From Rubrobacter indicoceani (GTDB lineage Bacteria > Actinomycetota > Rubrobacteria > Rubrobacterales > Rubrobacteraceae): DNA of 64,000 nucleotides. Below the pieces are notes generated by a model, which saw nothing but the letters and a program-made list of their open reading frames with translations, ran no database searches and was not told where the DNA came from. The first letter of the stretch is position 1. Each line of letters begins with the position of its first letter. Location of the stretch: assembly GCF_003568865.1 (NCBI RefSeq), contig NZ_CP031115.1, forward strand, positions 1,674,001-1,738,000. Direction: 5' to 3'. Of this stretch, positions 15,014-23,672 are shown piece by piece. The position numbers and the translations under genes were made by a program.

Positions 15014-15301
15014 ATGAGTTCAGATCCCCCCGAACATAGACCCGAAAGCCGGAATAAACCCCGCAGCGGCGAAAGCTCCGGCTGCTTCGGGCTGGTCATC
15101 GAGGTCGGCACGTGGGTGCTTTCGATCTTTGCGATCACCGTCGGGGCCTTCCTGCTCGTCTTCGGCGTGCTGGACTTCAGCCCGGAGGCCCGCCTCGGGA
15201 CGCTTGTCCTGCTCGTCCTGGTCCCGGTCGCCGTCTACGCGCTGCTCAGGATCGCACGCAACATCCTGAACGAACTTCGGGGCGACGATCAGGACGAGTA
15301 G
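15014..15301 (+). CDS. Small two-helix membrane protein
   Basis: 95-residue protein of unknown function. A hydrophilic N-terminus of about 25 residues is followed by two hydrophobic helices (roughly 27-52 and 62-80) and a charged C-terminus RNILNELRGDDQDE. The ATG at 15014 is the first start that places the hydrophobic segments sensibly; the reading frame extends upstream into the hydratase gene. Seventy bases separate it from that gene, so it may be read through from it. Confidence 0.6.
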   Translation: MSSDPPEHRPESRNKPRSGESSGCFGLVIEVGTWVLSIFAITVGAFLLVFGVLDFSPEARLGTLVLLVLVPVAVYALLRIARNILNELRGDDQDE

Positions 15302-15659
15302 AGCCGGTAAAGAGGTCGGTGGCCGCGACCGGTAAACAGGGCGTTGAAAGCGCCGCGGCCACCTGGGGTGGGGTAAGCAGAGTCTTCTATACCCTCCGAG
15401 TTGAGTTTCTAACCGGTCAATCAGATGTTTTGCGGGGTTTCGGGGAAAATCTCCGGTTTTTGCGGCTTTTTCGTACCCCGGCGACCGGTGCGGGGTGCTT
15501 CTTTGTGTGGGATCCGTCGTGTGCGGTAGAATCTTCTGGCTTTCGTAACCGGGAGCAAGCCCCGAGGCGCAGGAGCCGGGCGGATCAAGACTTCGTCAGG
15601 CGGTCCGGCGTCGTTTATCAAATCCCGCGACACCAACATCGCATCCCCGAGGAGAACCT
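15302..15659. other. 358-bp gap before typA
   Basis: No gene seen. It contains a perfect 10-bp hairpin (15318-15363), a TTGAGT hexamer (15401-15406), a weak relative of the catabolic operator (CTAACCGGTCAATCA around 15409-15424, 13 of 16 positions), and GAGGAG six bases before the typA GTG. Confidence 0.6.
15318..15363 (+). repeat. Hairpin between small membrane gene and typA
   Basis: GGTGGCCGCG at 15318-15327 pairs perfectly with CGCGGCCACC at 15354-15363 across a 26-nt loop. No T-run follows, so it is not a standard intrinsic terminator; it may slow transcription or cap the upstream mRNA. Confidence 0.4.
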
Positions 15660-17441
15660 GTGGAATACCGTAACATCGCCATCATCGCGCACATAGATCA
15701 CGGCAAGACGACGCTCGTGGATGCGCTGTTCAAGGCGACCCTCGATCTCGGTCACGGCAAGCAGATGGCCGAACGCGCCATGGACTCGAACGTTCTGGAG
15801 CGCGAACGCGGCATCACCATCCTCGCCAAGAACACGGCGGTCGAGTTCGAGGGGGTGAAGATCAACATCGTGGACACCCCCGGGCACGCCGACTTCGGCG
15901 GCGAGGTCGAACGCGTCCTCGGCATGGTGGACGGCTGCCTCCTGCTCGTGGATGCCGCAGAGGGCCCGATGCCCCAGACGCGCTTCGTCCTCAGAAAAGC
16001 AATAGAACTCGGCCTGAAGCCGATCGTCGTTATAAACAAGATAGACCGTCAGGACGCAAGGCCGGAGGAGGTCGTTGACCTGACCTTCGACCTCATGGCC
16101 GAGCTCGGCGCGTCCGACGAGCAGCTCGACTTCCCGGTGCTCTACGCCATCGCCCGCGACGGCAGGGCGTTCAGCGACATGAGCGAGCCAAGAGAAGACC
16201 TGCGCGAGCTTTTCGAGACGGTGCTGGAGCAGATCCCCGCCCCCGAGGGCGAGGTAGACGCGCCGTTTCAGATGCTCGTCACCACGCTCGACTACTCGGA
16301 GTACCTCGGGCGCATAGCGGTCGGGCGGGTCAAGCGCGGACGCGTCGGCCGGGGCGAGTCGGTGAACATGATCCACAAGGACGGCACCATGTCGCGGCTG
16401 CGGGTCGCGCAGGCGTTTACCCACCTCGGGATGGAGCGGCTCGACGTGGAGGAGGTCTCCGCCGGGGACATCGTCGCCCTGGCGGGGCTCGGGGAGGCCG
16501 AGATCGGGGAGACCGTCGCAAGCCTCGAGAACCCGGAGGCGCTCCCCATCCTGACCGTAGACGAGCCGACGGTCGCCATGACGCTGCAGCCGAACACCAG
16601 CCCGCTCGCCGGAAAGGAAGGCCGCTTTGTAACCTCGCGTCAGCTCCGCGACCGGCTGATGCGCGAGATCGAGACAAACGTCTCCCTGAAGGTTACGGAG
16701 CTTCGTCCGGACGAGTTCGAGATCTCGGGCCGGGGCGAGCTTCACCTCTCCATCCTGCTTGAAACGATGCGCCGCGAGGGCTATGAGATGCAGGTCGGCT
16801 CGCCGCAGGTTATCACCCGCGACATAGACGGCAGGAAGTCCGAGCCGTTCGAGCACCTCGTTATAGACGTGCCGGACGTTTCGTCGTCGGCGGTTATCGG
16901 GGTGCTGACGAGCCGCCGGGGGCAGCTCGTGAACATGGAGCCGCAGGACGGGCGCACCCGCGTGGAGTTCCGGATTCCGTCGCGCGCGCTCTTCGGCTTC
17001 AGGACGCAGTTCCTCACCATGACGCAGGGCGAGGGGATAATGAGCCACGTCTTTGACGGCTACGGGCCGTGGGCGGGCGAGCTGAAGACCCGCCAGACCG
17101 GGAGCCTCGTCGTCTCGGAGGCCGGGAGCGCGTTTGCGTATTCGATCTGGAAACTCCAGGAGCGCGGCGAGTTCTTTATCAGGCCCGCGACGCAGGTGTA
17201 CGTCGGGATGGTCGTCGGGGAGAACAGCCGCGAGGGCGACCTGAACATCAACGTCTGCAAAAACAAGAAGCTCACGAACGTCCGCAGCGCCGGGGCCGAT
17301 GACGCGCTCAACCTCACCCCGCCGCGCAAGATGAGCCTCGAAGACGCGCTCGAGTACATCCGGGATGACGAGCTTGTGGAGATCACCCCCGATTCGATCC
17401 GGCTGCGTAAGAAGGTCCTCTCCCCGAGCTTCCGCAAGTAG
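15660..17441 (+). CDS. typA: Ribosome-associated GTPase TypA/BipA
   Basis: 593-residue translational GTPase. Seen in order: G1 [10 protein letters not shown], the switch [10 protein letters not shown]3 [15 protein letters not shown]4 NKIDR, domain II, the EF-G-like domains III and V, and the BipA-specific C-terminal domain with VFDGYGPW and [13 protein letters not shown]. Length is close to the usual 600-615. TypA assists 50S assembly and stress adaptation. The GTG start at 15660 has GAGGAG just upstream. It stands alone behind a long leader. Confidence 0.96.
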   Translation: MEYRNIAIIAHIDHGKTTLVDALFKATLDLGHGKQMAERAMDSNVLERERGITILAKNTAVEFEGVKINIVDTPGHADFGGEVERVLGMVDGCLLLVDAAEGPMPQTRFVLRKAIELGLKPIVVINKIDRQDARPEEVVDLTFDLMAELGASDEQLDFPVLYAIARDGRAFSDMSEPREDLRELFETVLEQIPAPEGEVDAPFQMLVTTLDYSEYLGRIAVGRVKRGRVGRGESVNMIHKDGTMSRLRVAQAFTHLGMERLDVEEVSAGDIVALAGLGEAEIGETVASLENPEALPILTVDEPTVAMTLQPNTSPLAGKEGRFVTSRQLRDRLMREIETNVSLKVTELRPDEFEISGRGELHLSILLETMRREGYEMQVGSPQVITRDIDGRKSEPFEHLVIDVPDVSSSAVIGVLTSRRGQLVNMEPQDGRTRVEFRIPSRALFGFRTQFLTMTQGEGIMSHVFDGYGPWAGELKTRQTGSLVVSEAGSAFAYSIWKLQERGEFFIRPATQVYVGMVVGENSREGDLNINVCKNKKLTNVRSAGADDALNLTPPRKMSLEDALEYIRDDELVEITPDSIRLRKKVLSPSFRK

Positions 17442-17457
17442 GGTCTTTCGGACAGGC

Positions 17458-18369
17458 ATGTCGAACCCCTACGCCCGGCACAACGAGAAGAGCAAGGCCA
17501 ACTTCGATGCGGTCTACGACCTCCCCGACCCCAGGGGATACTTCGAGGCCCTCGGCTCCCTCGACTACCGCGCCCCCGAGCACGGCGGCCGGGTCTTCGG
17601 GTCGCTTCTCGACTTAAGGCGGGAGGAAGATCAAAGCAAGGGCCGGACGCAGGGCCGCCCGGCCCCGAAGGTGCTGGACCTCTGCTGCTCCTACGGCGTG
17701 AACGCCGCCCTGCTCAAGTGCGACCTGACCCTCGACGACCTCTACGAAAGGTACCGCTCGGAGGAGATAGCGGGGCTTTCGGGCGAGGAGCTCGTCCGCT
17801 CCGACAGGGCGTTCTACGCCGCCCACCGGCGACGGGACGCCTGCGAGGTCGCCGGAACGGACGCCGCGCAGAACGCCGTCCGCTACGCGGTTCGGGCCGG
17901 GCTTCTGGATGCGGGCGCGGCGGAGAACCTGGAGGAGGCCGAGCCGACGCCGGAGCTGGCCCGGGCCTCGCAGGGGGTCTCTCTTATCTCCGTCACCGGG
18001 GGCGTCGGCTACATCTGGGAGCACACCTTCGAGCGCGTGCTCCGCAGCGTAACGGTCGCGGGCGGGACGCCGTGGGTCGCGGCCTTCGCCGTGCGCTTCG
18101 TGGACTACGGTCCCATCGCCGCCGTGCTCGCCCGCCACGGCCTCGTGACGGAGAAGGTGTCGGTTCGGACCTTCGCCCAGCGACGCTTCAGGGATGCCGC
18201 AGAGCGGGACCACGTTCTGGAGCAGCTCGCCCGGGCCGGCGTTGACCCGACCGGCAGGGAGGAGGCGGGCTGGTACCACGCCGACCTCTACCTCTCGCGC
18301 CCCGCCGACGGAGACCGGTCCCTGTCGGCGGACAGGCTTCTCGGCGGCCCGGGCCTTCTGGACTACTGA
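17458..18369 (+). CDS. Methyltransferase-like protein
   Basis: 303-residue protein with a Rossmann-like SAM-binding start: APKVLDLCCSYGVNAALL resembles motif I of class I methyltransferases, and LISVTGGVGYIWEHTFERVL may be motif IV. The N-terminus NPYARHNEKSKANFDAVYD recalls small-molecule methyltransferases. The motif I Cys-Cys and missing second Gly are unusual. The ATG at 17458 is 16 bp after typA, so the two may be co-transcribed. Substrate unknown. Confidence 0.65.
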   Translation: MSNPYARHNEKSKANFDAVYDLPDPRGYFEALGSLDYRAPEHGGRVFGSLLDLRREEDQSKGRTQGRPAPKVLDLCCSYGVNAALLKCDLTLDDLYERYRSEEIAGLSGEELVRSDRAFYAAHRRRDACEVAGTDAAQNAVRYAVRAGLLDAGAAENLEEAEPTPELARASQGVSLISVTGGVGYIWEHTFERVLRSVTVAGGTPWVAAFAVRFVDYGPIAAVLARHGLVTEKVSVRTFAQRRFRDAAERDHVLEQLARAGVDPTGREEAGWYHADLYLSRPADGDRSLSADRLLGGPGLLDY

Positions 18370-18451
18370 GGCCGCTCGGTCGCCCCGAAGATAGAGGGCG
18401 GCGGTTCGTGAGATCATAGCCTCGACAACGAAAAGACAGGAAGGGGATCAC

Positions 18452-19261
18452 TTGAAGCTCGTATCCTACTCGCAAAACGGGTCCGGTCCGATGGTCGGAC
18501 GGCTGGAGGGCGACAGCATAGTCTCCCTCGGCGAGGGCGACGTGATGGACTTCATCAAAAGCGGCGGCGAAGGCTCCGGGGGCGAGACCGTCGCGCTCTC
18601 GGACGTAAAGCTCCTCGCCCCGATCCTGAAGCCCGAGAAGTTTATCGGCATCGGCCTCAACTACGAGGACCACGCCGCCGAGACGGGCGCGGATATCCCG
18701 GAGAAGCCCATCGTCTTCGCCAAGTACCCGAACACGATAGCCGGCCCCGACGACGCGGTCGTTATCCCGCCGATAACCGAGAAGGCCGACTACGAGGCCG
18801 AGCTTGCGGTCGTTATCGGGCGCGAGGCGCGGAACGTCTCGAAGGATGAGGCCCTCGACTACGTCTTCGGCTACATGAACTGCAACGACATCTCGGCGCG
18901 CGACCTTCAGTTCTCCGAGGGCGGGCAGTGGACAAGAAGCAAGTCCATAGACACCTTCGCCCCCATCGGTCCGTTTATCGCGACCACGGACGAGATAGAG
19001 GACCCGCAGAACCTCTCGGTGAAGCTCACGCTGAACGGCGAGGTCGTCCAGGACGGTACGACCGGGAAGATGATCTTCCCCGTAGCGGAGCTTGTGGAGT
19101 TTCTCTCCGCCGGGATGACGCTCGTGCCGGGCGATATCATCTCGACCGGGACGCCGCCCGGGGTCGGGGCCGCCCGCACCCCGCAGCTCTTCCTTAAACC
19201 CGGCGATTCGATGACCGTCGAGATAGAGGGGCTCGGGAGCCTTACAAACCCGGTAGAGTAG
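18452..19261 (+). CDS. Fumarylacetoacetate hydrolase-family protein
   Basis: 269-residue FAH-fold enzyme, similar to 2-hydroxyhepta-2,4-diene-dioate isomerases, oxaloacetate decarboxylase-type FAHD proteins and acylpyruvases. The core FIGIGLNYEDHAAE, the metal-binding YEAELAVVIG glutamates, DISARDLQ, and the GDIISTGTPPGVG loop are all present. A TTG start at 18452 follows AGGAAGGGG. An excellent terminator follows at 19285. It may cleave a carbon-carbon bond in an aromatic meta-cleavage type product, but it is outside the palindrome-marked regulon. Confidence 0.87.
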   Translation: MKLVSYSQNGSGPMVGRLEGDSIVSLGEGDVMDFIKSGGEGSGGETVALSDVKLLAPILKPEKFIGIGLNYEDHAAETGADIPEKPIVFAKYPNTIAGPDDAVVIPPITEKADYEAELAVVIGREARNVSKDEALDYVFGYMNCNDISARDLQFSEGGQWTRSKSIDTFAPIGPFIATTDEIEDPQNLSVKLTLNGEVVQDGTTGKMIFPVAELVEFLSAGMTLVPGDIISTGTPPGVGAARTPQLFLKPGDSMTVEIEGLGSLTNPVE

Positions 19262-19284
19262 CGAAAACCTGAAGGTTGATTCCG

Positions 19285-19313
19285 GCGCGGGGGCTTCGGC
19301 CTCCGCGCTTTTT
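19285..19313 (+). terminator. Intrinsic terminator after FAH gene
   Basis: A 10-bp stem (19285-19294 with 19299-19308, one G-T wobble) closed by a stable TTCG tetraloop and followed by TTTTT. It lies 24 bp after the FAH-family stop codon. Confidence 0.9.
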
Positions 19314-19477
19314 CGTCGGCCTCTACGGAACGTAGGGCTGGCTTTGCGGGGCTTGCAGCGGTCCGCCTTTACGATGCTGCTCCGCCGACGCTGTGAGAGA
19401 GGATATTCCGGGGGGGTGTCTCCGGGGTCCTTTGCGCCGGGCGAGAGTCTTTGGGGCGGGCTGTAGAATCTGCCGTG

Positions 19478-21841
19478 ATGCAAAGACGGAAGCGGGCAGG
19501 TTTCTTCGGGGTTCTCGGGTGGGTCGTCGGGCGCGGCGGTCCCTTCGTGGTCGGGCTCTGGGTTGCGGCGGCGGTCTTTGCGTACCTGTACCTGCCGCCG
19601 CTGGACGACCGGATAACCGGCAACGTCTCCGACCTTGTCTCGGAGCCGGAGGATTTCGTCTCCGGGGCGGCGGGCAGCTTCCCCTCAAGCGAAGCCGCCC
19701 CCGAAGACCCGCCAGAGAGAGCGACCGGGGGCAGCCCGGACGGAGGCGCCCCGGACGGAGGCACCCCCCCGGAGGCCGCGCCGCCGGGGGTTACCGGGGA
19801 CGGCTCACCGGTCGGTGAAGCCCCGGTCGGTGAAGCCCCGGTCGGTGAAGCCCCGGTCGGGCCCGGGTCGGGCGGCGTTCCGACGGCGACGGATGATGAG
19901 GCGGGGCTCTCGGGGGTGGTCGAGGCCCCGGCGATGCTGGTCTTTACCTCGCCGGGCGGCATCGGGGAGGCGGAGCTTTCGGAGGTTTACAGAAGGCTGG
20001 GGCGGTTCGAGGCCGAGCGTCCGTACCGGCTTGCAAGCGCGGTCCCGGTGCCGCCCGGCGGGGAGGCTGCGGGTTCGGTCGTGGTGCTGCTCTTTTTCGA
20101 GGCCGGGATCAGCCCGACCGGCATCGGCACGGGCACGGAGGAGGCGCGGCGGATCGCGTCTCCGGGCGCGGGGGATATCTCGGTCGAGGCGACGGGGACG
20201 GCCCCGGCCCAGAACGACGCGGCGGACGCCATAGAGAGGCGGCTCCCGGTGGTTACGGCGGCCACGCTCTCGGTTATCTTTATCATCCTCGCCCTGACCT
20301 ACCGTTCGCCCGTCGCGCCGCTCGTCCCGCTTCTGAGCATCGGCCTGTCGGCCTTTCTGACGCTCAGGCTGCTCGCGTACTTCGCCACACGGCTCGACGT
20401 CCAGATACCGTCCCAGGTCGAGCCGGTCATTCTCGTGCTCGTCTTCGGGGTCGGAACGGACTACGCGCTCTTCGTGCTCTCCCGAACAAGGCAGGCGCTT
20501 GCCTCGGGCCTGAACCGGTCCGAGGCCGCAAGGGAGGGGCTCGTCAGAAGCGGCCCGGTCGTTGTCTCCTCGGCGGCGGTGCTTATCGCATCATTCATGG
20601 TGCTGGCCGGGGCCGAGCTGGAGGTCTACCGGACGCTCGGCCCCGGGCTCGCGCTCTCGCTCCTTGTCGTTACCGTTGTCACCCTGACGCTCGTTCCGGC
20701 CCTGCTCGCGCTGCTCGGTCGCTCTGCCTTCGGGCGTTCGGGGGAACGGGGACCTCGCGGCATCACGGCCCTGTACGTGCGGGTGCTCGGGGGGAGGCCG
20801 GGCATCGTCGCGGGGGCGGTCGTGGCGGGGCTGGTGGTGCTGGCGGTCGGGGCGGCGGGGCTGAGGGTCGGGTTTGATCAGGTCGGAGCGCTCCCCGATG
20901 ACGCTCCTTCGGCCCGGGGTTACGAGGCCCTGGCCCGGAACACCCCCGCAGGGGTGCTCTCCCCGGTCAACGTTATCGTTACCGGGGAGAGCCTCGCCCG
21001 GCTTACGGAGGAGGAGCGCGCCTACCGCCTGGAGCGGCTGCAGAGCGCGATGTGGGCTACGGGCGGTTACGCCGCCGTACTCGGCCCCGGCTCTTCGCTT
21101 CCGGGGGTGGAGTTTCTGGCCGGGGACGGCTCTTCGGCGCGCTTTGTCCTTGTAACCTACGGCTCGCCGTTCTCCCCCGAAGCCCTCGACGACGGACGGG
21201 AGCTTCAGGCCGGGATGCCGGGGCTGCTCGACGGGGCCGGGCTTTCGGGGCTCGACGTTCAGTACGGCGGTCAGTCGGTGCTCGCGGGCGAGGCGCGGGC
21301 TGTCTCGGGTTCAGACCTCGGGCGGCTCGCCCCGCTTGTCTTCGGGGTGGCGTTCGCCGTTATAGCCGTCCTGCTCCGGACCCCGGTCGCCCCGGTCTAC
21401 CTGCTGCTCTCGACCGCGCTCGGGTTCGCCGCGACGCTCGGGGTCGCGACGGTCTTTTTCCAGGGGGTTCTGGGCGAGGCGGACGTGGTGTACTACGTGC
21501 CGTTCGCGCTGTTCCTGCTGCTCGTCGCGCTCGGCAGCGACTACAACATCTTTATCATGTCGGCCATCCGGGAAGAGGCGAGCGACAAGCCGCTCTCGGA
21601 AGCCGTCCCGGATGCCGTCTCGGGGACGGGAGAGACGATCAACGCCGCCGGGCTCGCCCTCGCCGCCTCGTTTGCCCTGCTCGCCCTTATACCGCTCTCG
21701 GACTTCCGGCAGATCGGCCTCACCGTCGCCCTCGGCGTCCTGCTGGATACCTTTGTGATCCGACCCCTCCTCGTCCCGGCGCTTGTCCTGCTCTTCGGGC
21801 GGCTCGGGTTCTGGCCCTCCTCGAAGGTGAGCGGCGGCTAG
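19478..21841 (+). CDS. MMPL/RND-family membrane transporter
   Basis: 787-residue exporter with two RND halves and about eleven to twelve membrane helices. Each half carries the MMPL motif: VFGVGTDYALFVLSRTR and ALGSDYNIFIMSAIRE. A helix at about residues 12-35 leads into a first external region that opens with a low-complexity Pro/Gly/Asp stretch containing a 15-bp tandem repeat. Related proteins move lipids or hydrophobic compounds across the membrane. The ATG at 19478 is preferred to a TTG at 19451. It converges with the next gene, overlapping by four bases. Confidence 0.85.
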   Translation: MQRRKRAGFFGVLGWVVGRGGPFVVGLWVAAAVFAYLYLPPLDDRITGNVSDLVSEPEDFVSGAAGSFPSSEAAPEDPPERATGGSPDGGAPDGGTPPEAAPPGVTGDGSPVGEAPVGEAPVGEAPVGPGSGGVPTATDDEAGLSGVVEAPAMLVFTSPGGIGEAELSEVYRRLGRFEAERPYRLASAVPVPPGGEAAGSVVVLLFFEAGISPTGIGTGTEEARRIASPGAGDISVEATGTAPAQNDAADAIERRLPVVTAATLSVIFIILALTYRSPVAPLVPLLSIGLSAFLTLRLLAYFATRLDVQIPSQVEPVILVLVFGVGTDYALFVLSRTRQALASGLNRSEAAREGLVRSGPVVVSSAAVLIASFMVLAGAELEVYRTLGPGLALSLLVVTVVTLTLVPALLALLGRSAFGRSGERGPRGITALYVRVLGGRPGIVAGAVVAGLVVLAVGAAGLRVGFDQVGALPDDAPSARGYEALARNTPAGVLSPVNVIVTGESLARLTEEERAYRLERLQSAMWATGGYAAVLGPGSSLPGVEFLAGDGSSARFVLVTYGSPFSPEALDDGRELQAGMPGLLDGAGLSGLDVQYGGQSVLAGEARAVSGSDLGRLAPLVFGVAFAVIAVLLRTPVAPVYLLLSTALGFAATLGVATVFFQGVLGEADVVYYVPFALFLLLVALGSDYNIFIMSAIREEASDKPLSEAVPDAVSGTGETINAAGLALAASFALLALIPLSDFRQIGLTVALGVLLDTFVIRPLLVPALVLLFGRLGFWPSSKVSGG
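19808..19861 (+). repeat. 15-bp tandem repeat in MMPL gene
   Basis: Three identical copies of CCGGTCGGTGAAGCC plus a partial fourth, coding for repeated PVGEA in the extracytoplasmic linker. Perfect identity suggests recent slippage and possible length variation. Confidence 0.9.
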
Positions 21842-22581
21842 AAGTCCGGCCCGGCCCGCTCGAAGGCGCGGGCGAGGGCGGCGTGTCCGGCGTCGGTCGG
21901 GTGTATGTCTCCGGGATAGCGGGCGTAGCGGGCGTACTCTTCCTCGTTCCCCTCAAAGGCCCGGTCCCCGGCGGCGACGGTGGCCCCGTTTCCTGAGGCG
22001 ATGGCCCGGATCTCCCTGTTCAGCCGCTCGACCCACTCCCCGGTCGGAGCGCCCGGCGCGGGGTTGTAGACCGCCAGCACGGAGACCTCCGGCGCGGGAT
22101 CCGAAGCCCCGGCGAGGGTCGTGAGGATGTAGTCGAGGTTGGCGGCGTAGTCGCTCAGGGCGGCGGAGCGTTCGGCGGCCGTCTCCCCCGCTCTGATAAG
22201 GTCGTTGCCGCCGAGCGAGAGGGTGACCCGCGCGCCGGGGTTCGAGCGCAGAGCCTCCACGGCGTCGCCGAGCTGTGAGGGCGAGTCCGGGTAGCCCCCG
22301 ATAAACGACGCGCTTGTCTCGCCGGAGATGCCGAGCTGCACGAGGGTGACCTCGGCCCCCGCCTCCCGCGAGAGGGCCTCCCGGTAGAGCGGCGCGTAAC
22401 CGAGTTCGTCCGGGTCGGACGAGCCGACCCCGACCGCAAGCGAATCCCCGAGCGAGATGTACGTCCCACCATCGTCCGGGTCGCCGGAGAGACAGGCGAC
22501 GGACGCAAGGAACGTCAGGACAAGACACGCCAGAAAGAAGGCCGGACGACGGAGAAGGCTGCAAAGAGGCGGTCGATACAT
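21838..22581 (-). CDS. Exported SGNH/GDSL hydrolase
   Basis: 247-residue SGNH esterase/lipase. An N-terminal membrane segment ends in SVAC at residue 30, a possible lipoprotein site but a weak lipobox. Block I is SLGDSLAVG with the nucleophile Ser, block III is SLGGNDLI, and block V is GDIHPTDAGH with the catalytic Asp and His. It acts outside the membrane on an ester, such as a lipid or acylated glycan. Convergent with the MMPL gene (4-bp overlap). Confidence 0.87.
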   Translation of the reverse strand: MYRPPLCSLLRRPAFFLACLVLTFLASVACLSGDPDDGGTYISLGDSLAVGVGSSDPDELGYAPLYREALSREAGAEVTLVQLGISGETSASFIGGYPDSPSQLGDAVEALRSNPGARVTLSLGGNDLIRAGETAAERSAALSDYAANLDYILTTLAGASDPAPEVSVLAVYNPAPGAPTGEWVERLNREIRAIASGNGATVAAGDRAFEGNEEEYARYARYPGDIHPTDAGHAALARAFERAGPDF

Positions 22582-22637
22582 GCCCCGAGTCTACAACCGC
22601 CGCCCAACCGGGGCGCGACTCGTGTTAACTTCGGTCG

Positions 22638-23507
22638 GTGAGGATCTTTTTTATCGGAGCAGCCGCCGCCGTGATGGCCCTTGTCCTTGCGGTCCCGGCC
22701 TTTCGTCCGGGGGATGAGGCGGTCGCTGCCGGGGTTCCATCCCCCTTCCCCGAGGCCCCGGTGAGCATCGCCCACCGGGGCGCGTCCGGCGCGGCCCCGG
22801 AGAACACGTTTGCGGCCTTTGACCGGGCCGTCCGGAACGGGGCCGACGTGCTGGAGCTGGACGTGAGGCCGAGCGCCGACGGGCGGGCGGCGGTAGTCCA
22901 CGACCGGACCGTCGACCGGACCACGAACGGTTCGGGGGAGGTCGCCTCCCTGTCCATGAACGAGCTTGCCCGGCTGGACGCGGGGCATCGCTTCGCGCCG
23001 CAGCGGGGTTATCCCTACCGGGGGACCGGGGAGAAGATCCCGATGCTCCGGGAGGTTCTTGCAAGGTACCCCGAGACGCCGCTGAACGTCGAAATCAAAG
23101 CCGGAGGCCCCGGGTTCGCCCGCACCGTCGCGCGGACCATACTGCGCTCGGGGGCGGAGGACCGGGTCGTTGTCGCCTCCCGGAGCCACGCCTCGGTCGC
23201 GGCGGTCCGGCGGGCTTCCGGGGGCGCAGTACCGACCGGGGCCTCGACCCGCGAGGTTGTAACCTTCTTCGCAGCGAGCCGCCTCGGCCTGAGCGGTCTG
23301 CTGCAACCGGAGTACGGAAGGCTCCAGCTTCCGGCGACGTACCGGGGGATCGAGCTCGTAACCCCGGAACTGGTCTCCGCCGCCGGAAGGGCCGGCGTCC
23401 CCGTGGACGCGTGGACCATAAACAGCCCGAAGGACATGGCGCGCCTCAAGGAGATGGGCGTCGCTGGCGTCGTAACCGACCGCCCCGGAGACTTCGAGCG
23501 GTTTTGA
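22638..23507 (+). CDS. Exported glycerophosphodiester phosphodiesterase
   Basis: 289-residue GDPD-family TIM-barrel with an N-terminal signal peptide. VSIAHRGASGAAPENT holds the catalytic HRG and NT residues, LELDVRPSADG gives the metal-binding E-x-D, VVHDRTVDRTTNG the second catalytic His, and LNVEIKAG the Glu/Lys pair. It releases glycerol-3-phosphate from glycerophosphodiesters or teichoic-acid-like polymers. GTG start at 22638; divergent from the SGNH gene across 56 bp. Confidence 0.9.
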   Translation: MRIFFIGAAAAVMALVLAVPAFRPGDEAVAAGVPSPFPEAPVSIAHRGASGAAPENTFAAFDRAVRNGADVLELDVRPSADGRAAVVHDRTVDRTTNGSGEVASLSMNELARLDAGHRFAPQRGYPYRGTGEKIPMLREVLARYPETPLNVEIKAGGPGFARTVARTILRSGAEDRVVVASRSHASVAAVRRASGGAVPTGASTREVVTFFAASRLGLSGLLQPEYGRLQLPATYRGIELVTPELVSAAGRAGVPVDAWTINSPKDMARLKEMGVAGVVTDRPGDFERF

Positions 23508-23672
23508 GGGGTCCGCACCGCAGCCACGCCTCGATCGCCCCGACGGTCTGTGTGGCCGATGAATTCCTCTATGATGTTTCCCCTGAAGAGGCTGGCCGAA
23601 GTCCGGCAGCGTGTTCCGGCCCGGACGCTCGACGGCAGGAACAGAAGCATCCGGCAACGAAAAGGAGATATA

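Noticed and set aside
15618-17459. 613-codon open frame antisense to typA
   Set aside because: Long antisense frames are expected in high-GC genes; the sense frame has all GTPase motifs and the antisense translation is low-complexity Arg/Leu/Asp.
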